Program-made: the position numbers and the translations under genes | Notes under the pieces: model-generated | The model's input: only the letters and a program-made list of their open reading frames with translations | Databases searched by the model: none | Told to the model about the DNA's origin: nothing | Source of the DNA: CAZKTF01 sp964555565 | GTDB lineage: Bacteria > Planctomycetota > JAJSAM01 > JAKLKS01 | Direction: 5' to 3' | NCBI GenBank assembly: GCA_964555565.1 | Contig: CAZKTF010000120.1 | Coordinates: 1-10,661, forward strand | DNA: 10,661 bases | Shown here: positions 1-4,504 of the stretch, one piece after another | How positions within the stretch are numbered: the stretch's first letter is position 1 | Layout: each line of letters opens with the position of its first letter

Positions 1-390
1 GGGCTCATGAATGGAAACTACGACCGGGGTCAGACAATGAGGGGATCCCTCAGGGATGCGGCCCGCCTCGTCTGCCGTGATTCGAGAGTACCAGATCGTG
101 CTCTCATCCTCTCCGTCCGCCCAGCTGACGGTTTCATACCATCTATAGAACCAGAAGACTCCGCAGTTCCTGCACTGCTGCAGTACTTCGCTGTTGTGAC
201 TCGACTCGTAGGAGCCCGCCTCGAGAAGGTCCATCAGGGTGATCAGTGACGGGCTCGTGCAGCAGTCCAGAAGGATCTCGTCACTCAAGTCCGATCCGTC
301 CCCTACCCATTGGACAATGTTTCCGCGAACGACACGCGTCTCGGAGGACGCCCTCTCGAACGAGCCGGACGTCTCCGCGGCAGGTCTCAC
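1..390 (-). CDS. Hypothetical protein with CxxC motif, partial (3' end beyond the left edge)
   Basis: The minus strand is open from a GTG at 390 to the window edge, giving 130 residues with no stop. I do not recognise the family. The reading looks like a real protein: acidic and aromatic-rich, with C73-x2-C76-G followed by a run of Phe/Trp/Tyr (residues 79-85), then an acidic loop (ADGEDES, 91-97) and WYSRIT (100-105). The Cys pair suggests half of a zinc site, with C43/C44 and C119 also available. The start is uncertain: GTG 390 lies three bases after the stop of the upstream HD gene and in the same frame, with only a weak G-rich stretch before it. TTG at 288 is an alternative. Codon third positions are visibly less G/C-biased than in the nuo genes, which hints at separate ancestry. 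No function is assigned. Confidence 0.6.
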   Translation of the reverse strand, partial: MRPAAETSGSFERASSETRVVRGNIVQWVGDGSDLSDEILLDCCTSPSLITLMDLLEAGSYESSHNSEVLQQCRNCGVFWFYRWYETVSWADGEDESTIWYSRITADEAGRIPEGSPHCLTPVVVSIHEP

Positions 391-393
391 CGG

Positions 394-963
394 TCACGGT
401 ATCCCCCCGGCCAGGTGCCCCGCAACCCGGACGAGGAGAGTGCCAAGGAGACCGGGGGCAGTACTCCCCAATCGCGTCTGGACCTCGGCAACGGCTTCAC
501 GGTACTTGGATCTCAAATGAGGGTCGCGAAGCGCCCGCGAGGGGTGCGTGTTGTCCGCGAGGTCGGCAAGCTTCACCGCCAGGGCCATTCGGTCCGGGTG
601 GTCGAGGATCCGATGAATGAACTCCTGGTAGCTCTCGTCCCGGTCGTCCCGCCGCAACCTCCCCTTCCTCCGGGTCACGGCATCCACGAGGGCCACGGTC
701 CTCTCGGGGAACCCCGCCTTCCTCAGATCGTCGAGCGTGAGAGGGGTGTCCTCGACCGTGTCGTGGAGGGCCGCCGCGGCGAGCACCTCGTCCGCCACAT
801 CCGGCCCCAGGTGCAGAACGACCCGGAGCGGATGGCCGATGTAGGGCTTCCCTCCCTTGTCGAGTACTCCGTGATGGGCAGCGGCCGCGAGCGCGAGCGC
901 CTTCAAGACAAGAGGAGCGTCCTCGGGAAGTCCCGCCGCACGGTCGTCGGACACGCTCCTCAC
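394..963 (-). CDS. Stand-alone HD-domain protein, MESH1/SpoT-type (p)ppGpp hydrolase-like
   Basis: The protein is 189 residues and consists of one HD domain, as in small alarmone hydrolases, with no RelA-type synthetase domain. From the chosen start, the expected metal and catalytic residues are present: H30/H31 in AAAAHHG, KPYIGHP (39-45), H67-D68, E71-D72 in ALHDTVEDT, and D134/N138 in KLADLADN. By family knowledge such proteins remove the 3'-pyrophosphate of (p)ppGpp in the cytosol, although some act on other nucleotides. I chose GTG 963 because AGGAA lies nine bases upstream; a longer reading from TTG 1032 adds 23 residues that look non-coding. A promoter-like pair and an AT-rich tandem repeat lie upstream. 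An unknown gene follows in the same frame three bases after the TGA. An antitoxin role (toxSAS-type) is possible but unproven. Confidence 0.85.
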   Translation of the reverse strand: MRSVSDDRAAGLPEDAPLVLKALALAAAAHHGVLDKGGKPYIGHPLRVVLHLGPDVADEVLAAAALHDTVEDTPLTLDDLRKAGFPERTVALVDAVTRRKGRLRRDDRDESYQEFIHRILDHPDRMALAVKLADLADNTHPSRALRDPHLRSKYREAVAEVQTRLGSTAPGLLGTLLVRVAGHLAGGIP

Positions 964-1004
964 CTGGTGCGCTTCCTGCTCTGTCCGGCATCCATGCGCG
1001 ATGG

Positions 1005-1032
1005 ATTCTGGGGGACGTCCGCAATTAAGCAA
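1005..1032 (-). promoter_or_regulatory. Candidate promoter for the HD-domain gene
   Basis: Read on the minus strand, TTGCTT (1032-1027) is followed after 16 bases by CAGAAT (1010-1005). These match three and four positions of the sigma70 -35 and -10 hexamers. The pair lies in one of the few AT-rich spots of the window, about 40 bases upstream of the GTG start. It is a weak match. Confidence 0.3.
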
Positions 1033-1036
1033 TTAA
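1021..1036. repeat. Tandem AT-rich octamer, 2 x GCAATTAA
   Basis: The octamer GCAATTAA occurs twice with no spacer, in an otherwise GC-rich region between the AIM24 gene and the HD gene. It overlaps the candidate -35 element of the HD gene, so it could be a tandem operator site. It could also be a chance slippage duplication. Confidence 0.45.
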
Positions 1037-1073
1037 CTTCGCTTCGAGCCCGGGCACGCGCGGTGCGGCCCGT

Positions 1074-1086
1074 CCTCCCGCGGAGG
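1074..1086 (-). terminator. Weak hairpin after the AIM24 gene
   Basis: A perfect 5-bp stem (CCTCC/GGAGG) with a 3-base loop lies 11 bases beyond the AIM24 stop codon. No U-run follows, so it is at best a weak intrinsic or processing hairpin. Confidence 0.2.
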
Positions 1087-1097
1087 GCCACGACGCC

Positions 1098-1772
1098 TCA
1101 GTTCGACCCGCGGCTGAGGTGCGGGATGACCTCCCCGAGGAAGGAGTCGAAGGAGCGGGTCTGGAGCCAGAGCTTCCCCTGGCCGCTGAAGTGGCAGACG
1201 AGGCCCTCGCCCGAGAACAGGAGCGACTTCATCCCGCCCACCTTGCGGACGTCCCAGTGGAGCGCGGGCTCGAAGGCCACGAGGTGCCCGGTGTCCACGA
1301 CGTAGCCCGAGGGGGGGACCTGGACCTCCACGATGGCGCCGTAGGAGGCGAACAGGAGCGGCCCCAGCCCGTAGGCCCTGAGGAGGAAGAGCCCCTCGCG
1401 GGAGAAGAAGGTCTTGGCGCCGCCCCACTTGGTCTCCATCTGGACCCCGGTGGCGCTCGCCAGGTAGGCGCCGGACTGGAGGATGAGGTCCTCCCCCCGG
1501 AGTTCCCGCAGGTGGATGTCCCCGGGGAGGGCCGGGGCGAAGGTGACCTCGCCCGGCCCCCGGGCCGCGGTGAAGGTGTTCTGGAAGAAGGACTCCGAGG
1601 TGAGGACCTTCCGCGCCAGGGAGGAGAAGAAGCCCCCCTGCATGCGGGTCTCGATGTCCACGGTCCCGGTCATGGAGACCATGGCCCCGGACTCGGCCTT
1701 CACCGACTCCCCCTGTTCCAGGCCCACCCGGGCCAGCGTGAAGGCGTTGCCCTGCTCGAGCTTGATGAACAT
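1098..1772 (-). CDS. AIM24 / TIGR00266 family protein
   Basis: The protein is 224 residues, the usual size for this family. Recognisable landmarks in order are the early GAMVSMTGTVDIETR segment, GGFFSSLARK, a GESFF-like SESFFQNTF, APALPGDIHL, GEDLILQSGAYLAS, ETKWGGAKTFFSREGLF, SYG, VDTGHLVAFEP, and a C-terminal SGEGLVCHFSGQGKLWLQTR. No signal peptide or membrane segment is visible. Bacterial members are widespread and have no settled biochemical role. The family has a beta-rich TNF-like fold and is named after yeast Aim24, which acts in mitochondrial inner-membrane organisation. I chose ATG 1772 because GAGGAG lies just upstream; an upstream in-frame start at 1820 would add 16 unconserved residues. 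The gene is divergent from the plus-strand Fe-S carrier gene across a 160-base region. Confidence 0.9.
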   Translation of the reverse strand: MFIKLEQGNAFTLARVGLEQGESVKAESGAMVSMTGTVDIETRMQGGFFSSLARKVLTSESFFQNTFTAARGPGEVTFAPALPGDIHLRELRGEDLILQSGAYLASATGVQMETKWGGAKTFFSREGLFLLRAYGLGPLLFASYGAIVEVQVPPSGYVVDTGHLVAFEPALHWDVRKVGGMKSLLFSGEGLVCHFSGQGKLWLQTRSFDSFLGEVIPHLSRGSN

Positions 1773-1846
1773 GGAGGCTCCTCCTCTTCCGGGGACGCGA
1801 ACGCCGCTCCAGGGGTGCAACCGGCCGGGGCGCGGGAAGTTCTCCC

Positions 1847-1863
1847 GGATCGACCCGATCCTA
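1847..1863 (-). promoter_or_regulatory. Palindrome overlapping a -10-like hexamer upstream of the AIM24 gene
   Basis: GGATCG, three bases, then CGATCC forms a perfect 6-bp inverted repeat (1847-1861). On the minus strand TAGGAT (1863-1858) overlaps its edge and matches four positions of a -10 box, about 85 bases upstream of the AIM24 start. I see no convincing -35. A repressor site over a promoter is possible, but the evidence is thin. Confidence 0.25.
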
Positions 1864-1920
1864 CGCGCGCGGGGAGCGCCCGCCGGGTGCCCGAATTCCG
1901 CCGGACCGGGGGAGGGCGGC

Positions 1921-1926
1921 TATCCT
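1921..1926 (+). promoter_or_regulatory. -10-like hexamer immediately before the plus-strand Fe-S carrier gene
   Basis: TATCCT ends six bases before the ATG at 1933, a spacing that would start the transcript at or next to the start codon (leaderless). The only Shine-Dalgarno-like stretch, GGAGG at 1911-1915, is 17 bases from the ATG, further than usual. No clear -35 is visible. Confidence 0.3.
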
Positions 1927-1932
1927 TCCGGC

Positions 1933-2265
1933 ATGCTCACGCTCACCCCCTCGGCCGTCGCCCGCGTGAAGGAACTGGTCCGGAAGCCGGAGTACGCGGG
2001 CCTGCGCGCCCCCGGCCTCCGGGTGAAGGTGGTCGGAGGCGGCTGCGCGGGGCTCTCCTACGACCTCGCGGTGGAGGACGGTCCCGGTCCCGAGGACCGG
2101 CTCCTCGAACTCGAGGGGGCCCGGGTGTTCGTGGACCCCAAGTCGGCGGGGTTCCTCGAGGGGGTGCTCCTCGACTTCAAGCGCTCCCTCCTAGGCGCCG
2201 CCTTCGAGTTCCAGAACCCGAAGGCCACCGGCACCTGCGGGTGCGGGTCGTCCTTCTCGGTGTGA
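1933..2265 (+). CDS. A-type iron-sulfur cluster carrier (IscA/SufA/ErpA family)
   Basis: The protein is 110 residues, the full family length. It opens with LTLTPSAVARVKEL and carries the three family cysteines: C38 in GGGCAGLSYDL and C102/C104 in TCGCGSSF near the C-terminus. FVDPKSAGFLEG (66-77) and FQNPKATG (93-100) fit the conserved core. Such proteins bind a [2Fe-2S] or [4Fe-4S] cluster between the three Cys of a dimer and pass it to apo-enzymes in the cytosol. I chose ATG 1933 because homology begins there; the same frame is open much further upstream, but only as antisense to the AIM24 gene. It is the only plus-strand gene in the window, divergent from the AIM24 gene and convergent with the cytochrome c gene. 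It is distinct from the second carrier at 3091-3453, so the two are paralogues, not a recent duplication. Confidence 0.93.
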   Translation: MLTLTPSAVARVKELVRKPEYAGLRAPGLRVKVVGGGCAGLSYDLAVEDGPGPEDRLLELEGARVFVDPKSAGFLEGVLLDFKRSLLGAAFEFQNPKATGTCGCGSSFSV

Positions 2266-2274
2266 GCGTCGAGG

Positions 2275-2353
2275 CCCCTACCCCTACCCGTACCCTTACC
2301 CCTACCCGCCTCTCGCCCGGAACGGCGGGTAAGGGGAGGGGGAGGGGTAGGGG
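2275..2353. repeat. Telomere-like C-rich/G-rich hairpin repeat, copy 1
   Basis: A C-rich arm built of CCCCTA/CCCTTA/CCCGTA-like units (2275-2310), a 13-base loop (2311-2323) and a G-rich arm (2324-2353) form an imperfect inverted repeat. The innermost stem is TACCCGCC/GGCGGGTA. Each strand has more than four G-runs with short gaps, so both could form G-quadruplexes. Its core at 2291-2331 matches copy 2 (3909-3949) at 39 of 41 bases by eye. It fills the gap between two convergent genes, starting nine bases after the carrier stop and ending just before the cytochrome stop, so it may end transcription from both sides. Confidence 0.8.
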
Positions 2354-2364
2354 AGGAGTCCTCC

Positions 2365-2841
2365 CTACCGCCCCTGCCCGGCCCCCCCGGTCGGGAGCGC
2401 CCTCGTCTGGAGGGAGAGGACGTATTCGGCGACCTGGTCGAGCTTCGCGTCGTCGAGGCCGAGGCTCTCCGCGCCGGGCATCGGGTTGGGGTACCGCGAC
2501 GGGTCCTTCCGGAGCGTGGGGACCTTCTTCGGCTCCTTGAGGTACCGCACGAGCCGCGCCTTCGCGGCGGCCCGGTTCCCCCCGGCGTCGCGGAGGTACT
2601 CCGGGACCACCGGGCCGAGCGCGGGCCCCATGGTCCCCCCTTCCCCCTCGCGGCCGTGGCAGACGACGCACTGCCTCTGGCCGAACAAGCGCCTCCCCGG
2701 GTCGGCGGTCGCCTCCGCGCGGAGTGCCTGGAGGGCCTCGCTCTCCTGCCGGGGGGGGCGCCCCACGCCGAGGGAGAGGGCGCCTCCGGCGAGCACGGAC
2801 ACTCCCAGAAGGGAGGAGGTGAGGACGCCGCGGGAGGTCAT
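2365..2841 (-). CDS. Monohaem c-type cytochrome, exported or membrane-anchored
   Basis: The protein is 158 residues. It starts with a hydrophobic segment (residues 6-27, LTSSLLGVSVLAGGALSLGV) that serves as a Sec signal or a membrane anchor; there is no lipobox Cys. The single haem motif is C58-V-V-C61-H62, followed by GREGEGGTMGPALG. M121 in YPNPMPG is the probable second axial ligand, and helix LDDAKLDQVAEYVLSL (128-143) closes the class I fold. It would carry electrons in the periplasm; its partner is not shown by the sequence. ATG 2841 has only a distant AGAGG (2855-2859). The gene converges on the plus-strand Fe-S carrier, and upstream it is separated from erpA by a 236-base inverted-repeat element ending 17 bases before its start codon. 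Before that insertion it was probably the third gene of the DUF309-erpA unit. Confidence 0.92.
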   Translation of the reverse strand: MTSRGVLTSSLLGVSVLAGGALSLGVGRPPRQESEALQALRAEATADPGRRLFGQRQCVVCHGREGEGGTMGPALGPVVPEYLRDAGGNRAAAKARLVRYLKEPKKVPTLRKDPSRYPNPMPGAESLGLDDAKLDQVAEYVLSLQTRALPTGGAGQGR

Positions 2842-2858
2842 GGGGCGAAGCGCGGCCT

Positions 2859-3094
2859 CTAGCCCGACCTATTCATGGGGGCACGCGGTTCCGCGGCGTC
2901 CTCGCGCCGATCCCCGCGTCGGGTCGCGCGGAGAGCGGCCTTCGGCCGCATCCCGCGCTCCGCCTCGCCTACCCTCATCGGGTATGTCTTCGGCGGCCCT
3001 CCTCGGCCTCGGCGCGATGCCGCTCGCGGAACAGCCTGTCCGCGACCTGCCTTCCATCGTCGTCACGCGCACCCCCATGAATAGGTCGGGCTAG
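2859..3094. mobile_element. MITE-like element with 23-bp perfect terminal inverted repeats
   Basis: The ends at 2859-2881 and 3072-3094 are perfect inverted copies, beginning CTAGCCCGACCTATTCATGG. After a two-base mismatch four further bases pair. CTAG is itself a palindrome, so the outer four bases may be either part of the repeat or a 4-bp target duplication. Without them the element is 2863-3090. The interior is GC-rich, contains a short hairpin (2935-2949, GCGGCC/GGCCGC), and has no convincing gene: short open frames occur on both strands but resemble no protein. This is the structure of a non-autonomous transposon moved by a transposase encoded elsewhere. The IS5 group often targets CTAG-like sites, and IS1380-type ends may look similar, but I cannot assign a family. 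It lies between erpA, whose TAG stop is within the right CTAG, and the cytochrome gene. Confidence 0.8.
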
Positions 3095-3453
3095 GTCTCG
3101 AAGGAGTGGCCGCAGCCGCAGGAGGACTTCGCGTTGGGGTTCGTCATCTTGAACCCCTGCTCCTGGACGGTGTCCACGAAGTCGATCGCGAGGCCCGAGA
3201 GGTGCGGCAGGCTCTTGGGGTCCACGACCACGTCGAACCCCTCGAAGGGCTGCGAGGCGTCCTCGGCGGTCCTCTTGTCGAAGGCCAGGCCATAGGAGAA
3301 GCCCGAGCAGCCCCCGGGCTGGACGAAGACCCGGAGGTGGTGCTCGTCCTCCGGGATCTCCTGCTCCTTGAGGAGGACCTTCACCCGCTCCAGCGCCGCC
3401 GGCGTCAGGGCCACGAGCGTGGCGTTCCCGGCGACCTTCGTGTCCGTCGTCAT
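3091..3453 (-). CDS. erpA: A-type iron-sulfur cluster carrier, ErpA-like
   Basis: The protein is 120 residues. Family signatures are VALTPAALERVKVLL (14-28), C49 in GGCSGFSYGLAFD, VVVDPKSLPHLSG (75-87), IDFVDTVQEQGFKM (90-103), and C112/C114 in NPNAKSSCGCGHSF. The NPNAKS-CGCG ending is closest to ErpA as I remember it, but naming within this family is uncertain. The three Cys would hold the Fe-S cluster handed to client proteins; complex I, encoded just upstream, has many clusters and would be a plausible client. ATG 3453 overlaps the DUF309 stop as ATGA (3450-3453), and GGGAGG sits seven bases upstream, so the two are probably co-translated. The TAG stop is formed by the CTAG end of the neighbouring inverted-repeat element, yet the protein ends at the normal place. 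Confidence 0.93.
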   Translation of the reverse strand: MTTDTKVAGNATLVALTPAALERVKVLLKEQEIPEDEHHLRVFVQPGGCSGFSYGLAFDKRTAEDASQPFEGFDVVVDPKSLPHLSGLAIDFVDTVQEQGFKMTNPNAKSSCGCGHSFET

Positions 3454-3827
3454 CGCGTGCCTCCCGCTCCCTTCGGAGCGCCGTCGAGGAGCCGCGCCCT
3501 GGGGTAGGGCGGCGTCTCTCCCCGTTCCACCCGTTCAAGGAAGTCCCCGAGTCCCGCCAGGAGTCCCGCCACGTCCAGCCCCCCGGCGGCCGGCGCGTAG
3601 GGCCGAAGGTGCGCCCTCGCCGTCCGGCCCACCGAGCGCAGCCCCGCGAGGTTCCCCCGGAGGTGGTGCTCCAGGGCCACCGCCGCCTGGATGAGCCCCT
3701 TGAGGAGGTCCCTCTCGCCGCCGCGGGCGTCGTGCCAGAGGTCCTCGACGACCTCGTGGGCCTCGAAGAACTCCTCCCGGTTGAACAGGCGCACCCCCTC
3801 GAGGAGCCTCGGGTCGAGGTGCGCCAT
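3450..3827 (-). CDS. DUF309 family protein
   Basis: The protein is 125 residues from ATG 3827. The DUF309 signature is clear: GVRLFNREEFFEAHEVVEDLW near the N-terminus (about residues 11-31), then GERDLLKGLIQAAVALEHHLRGN (about 36-58). These form an alpha-helical bundle with conserved Glu and His. The biochemical role of the family is unknown. An in-frame GTG at 3851 would add eight residues. I prefer ATG 3827 because MAHLDPRLLEGV begins near the family's usual start. There is no Shine-Dalgarno; instead a TACAAT box lies nine bases upstream, suggesting a very short or absent leader. It leads the DUF309-erpA unit through the ATGA overlap. Confidence 0.88.
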   Translation of the reverse strand: MAHLDPRLLEGVRLFNREEFFEAHEVVEDLWHDARGGERDLLKGLIQAAVALEHHLRGNLAGLRSVGRTARAHLRPYAPAAGGLDVAGLLAGLGDFLERVERGETPPYPRARLLDGAPKGAGGTR

Positions 3828-3836
3828 CGGGGAGGG

Positions 3837-3842
3837 ATTGTA
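3837..3842 (-). promoter_or_regulatory. Candidate -10 box of the DUF309-erpA unit
   Basis: TACAAT on the minus strand matches five of six positions of the -10 consensus and lies nine bases before the ATG at 3827. TTGTTT upstream is 22 bases away, too far for a normal -35. Transcription would begin within a few bases of the start codon. Confidence 0.4.
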
Positions 3843-3893
3843 GGGGGCCACGGGGTAGGAAAGGAAACAAGGGACCGAGCCCCCGCCGGGGAA

Positions 3894-3983
3894 CCCTACC
3901 CCTGCCCATACCCTTACCCCTACCCGCCTCTCACCCGAAACGGCGGGTACGGGTAGGGGTAGGGGGAAGGGGAGGGGGAGGGG
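3894..3983. repeat. Telomere-like C-rich/G-rich hairpin repeat, copy 2
   Basis: This has the same architecture as copy 1: a C-rich arm (3894-3928), a 13-base loop (3929-3941) and a longer G-rich arm (3942-3983) made of GGGTA, GGGGTA and GGGGA-type units. The TACCCGCC/GGCGGGTA inner stem is conserved, and the loop differs from copy 1 at two bases. It starts three bases beyond the stop of the last gene of the nuo operon and lies upstream of the DUF309 promoter region, so it may act as the 3' end of the nuo transcript. Confidence 0.8.
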
Positions 3984-3986
3984 ACG

Positions 3987-4490
3987 CTACGTGGGGCGCT
4001 GGGGAGGAGGCGCCGCAGGCTTCGGGGCGGCGGCTGCGGGCGCGGCGGGCTTCGCCGGCGCGGCGGTCTTCGGCAGCAGCCCCTCGATCTTCGCGCACTG
4101 CGCCCTCTTCTCGGCCACGAGCCGGGTGAAGATCGCGGTGACCGCGGCGTCCCCGGCGGCCTCGCGCAGGGCGGCCTCGTACCGGGCGACCAGTTTCCGC
4201 GTGTGCTCCACCGCGAAGCGGAGCAGGTAGGGGACCGAGAGGTAGTTCAGGTCCTGGTGCCAGTGCTCGAAGGCCTTGAGCGTGGGCCCCGACCGGAGGT
4301 CCTCGTGGAGGCGCTGGGAGAGCCAGGCGGAGGTCTTCTCCTCCTCCACCCGGATCGCCTCGAGGGCAGCCAGCGCCGGGGCGTCCGCCTCCGTCGCCCA
4401 GGGCGAGGAGTGGACGATGTACACCACCAGCGAGTTGTACTCGCGGGAGAGGGCGTCGTTCACGAGCGCGTAGGCCCGGTCGCGGTCCAA
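3987..4490 (-). CDS. Bacterioferritin-like four-helix protein lacking usual His ligands, last gene of the nuo operon
   Basis: The protein is 167 residues from TTG 4490, which has AGAGGGG eight bases upstream. The same frame is open much further upstream, but only as a shadow of nuoN. Predicted helices lie at about 3-28, 35-65, 83-111 and 114-139, followed by an Ala/Pro/Lys tail (140-167) with no expected fold. E17, E50/E51, E95 and E127, with Y24 and H27, fall at nearly the spacing of bacterioferritin's E18, E51, E94, E127, Y25 and H28 as I recall it. The His expected three residues after the second and fourth Glu are absent. There is no signal peptide or membrane helix, so it should be cytosolic. 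It begins 14 bases after nuoN and is surely co-transcribed. Fold assignment is by eye; function (iron, scaffold or assembly role) is unknown. Confidence 0.72.
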   Translation of the reverse strand: MDRDRAYALVNDALSREYNSLVVYIVHSSPWATEADAPALAALEAIRVEEEKTSAWLSQRLHEDLRSGPTLKAFEHWHQDLNYLSVPYLLRFAVEHTRKLVARYEAALREAAGDAAVTAIFTRLVAEKRAQCAKIEGLLPKTAAPAKPAAPAAAAPKPAAPPPQRPT

Positions 4491-4504
4491 GGCGGGATCC
4501 CCTC

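Noticed and set aside
7..249. 80-codon plus-strand open frame at the left edge
   Set aside because: The opposite strand gives a much more protein-like frame that stays open through the whole stretch and follows the HD gene.
310..2540. Plus-strand open frames at 310-1305 and 1119-2540
   Set aside because: They lie antisense to the HD and AIM24 genes and across the Fe-S carrier in the wrong frame, with Arg/Gly/Pro-rich composition and no recognisable motif.
2869..3084. Small genes inside the inverted-repeat element
   Set aside because: 69-codon frames exist on both strands but start within the terminal repeat, are Arg-rich, and mirror each other through the palindromic ends.
2275..3983. CRISPR array from the repeated C-rich blocks
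   Set aside because: There are only two copies, 1.6 kb apart, with genes between them and no regular unique spacers.
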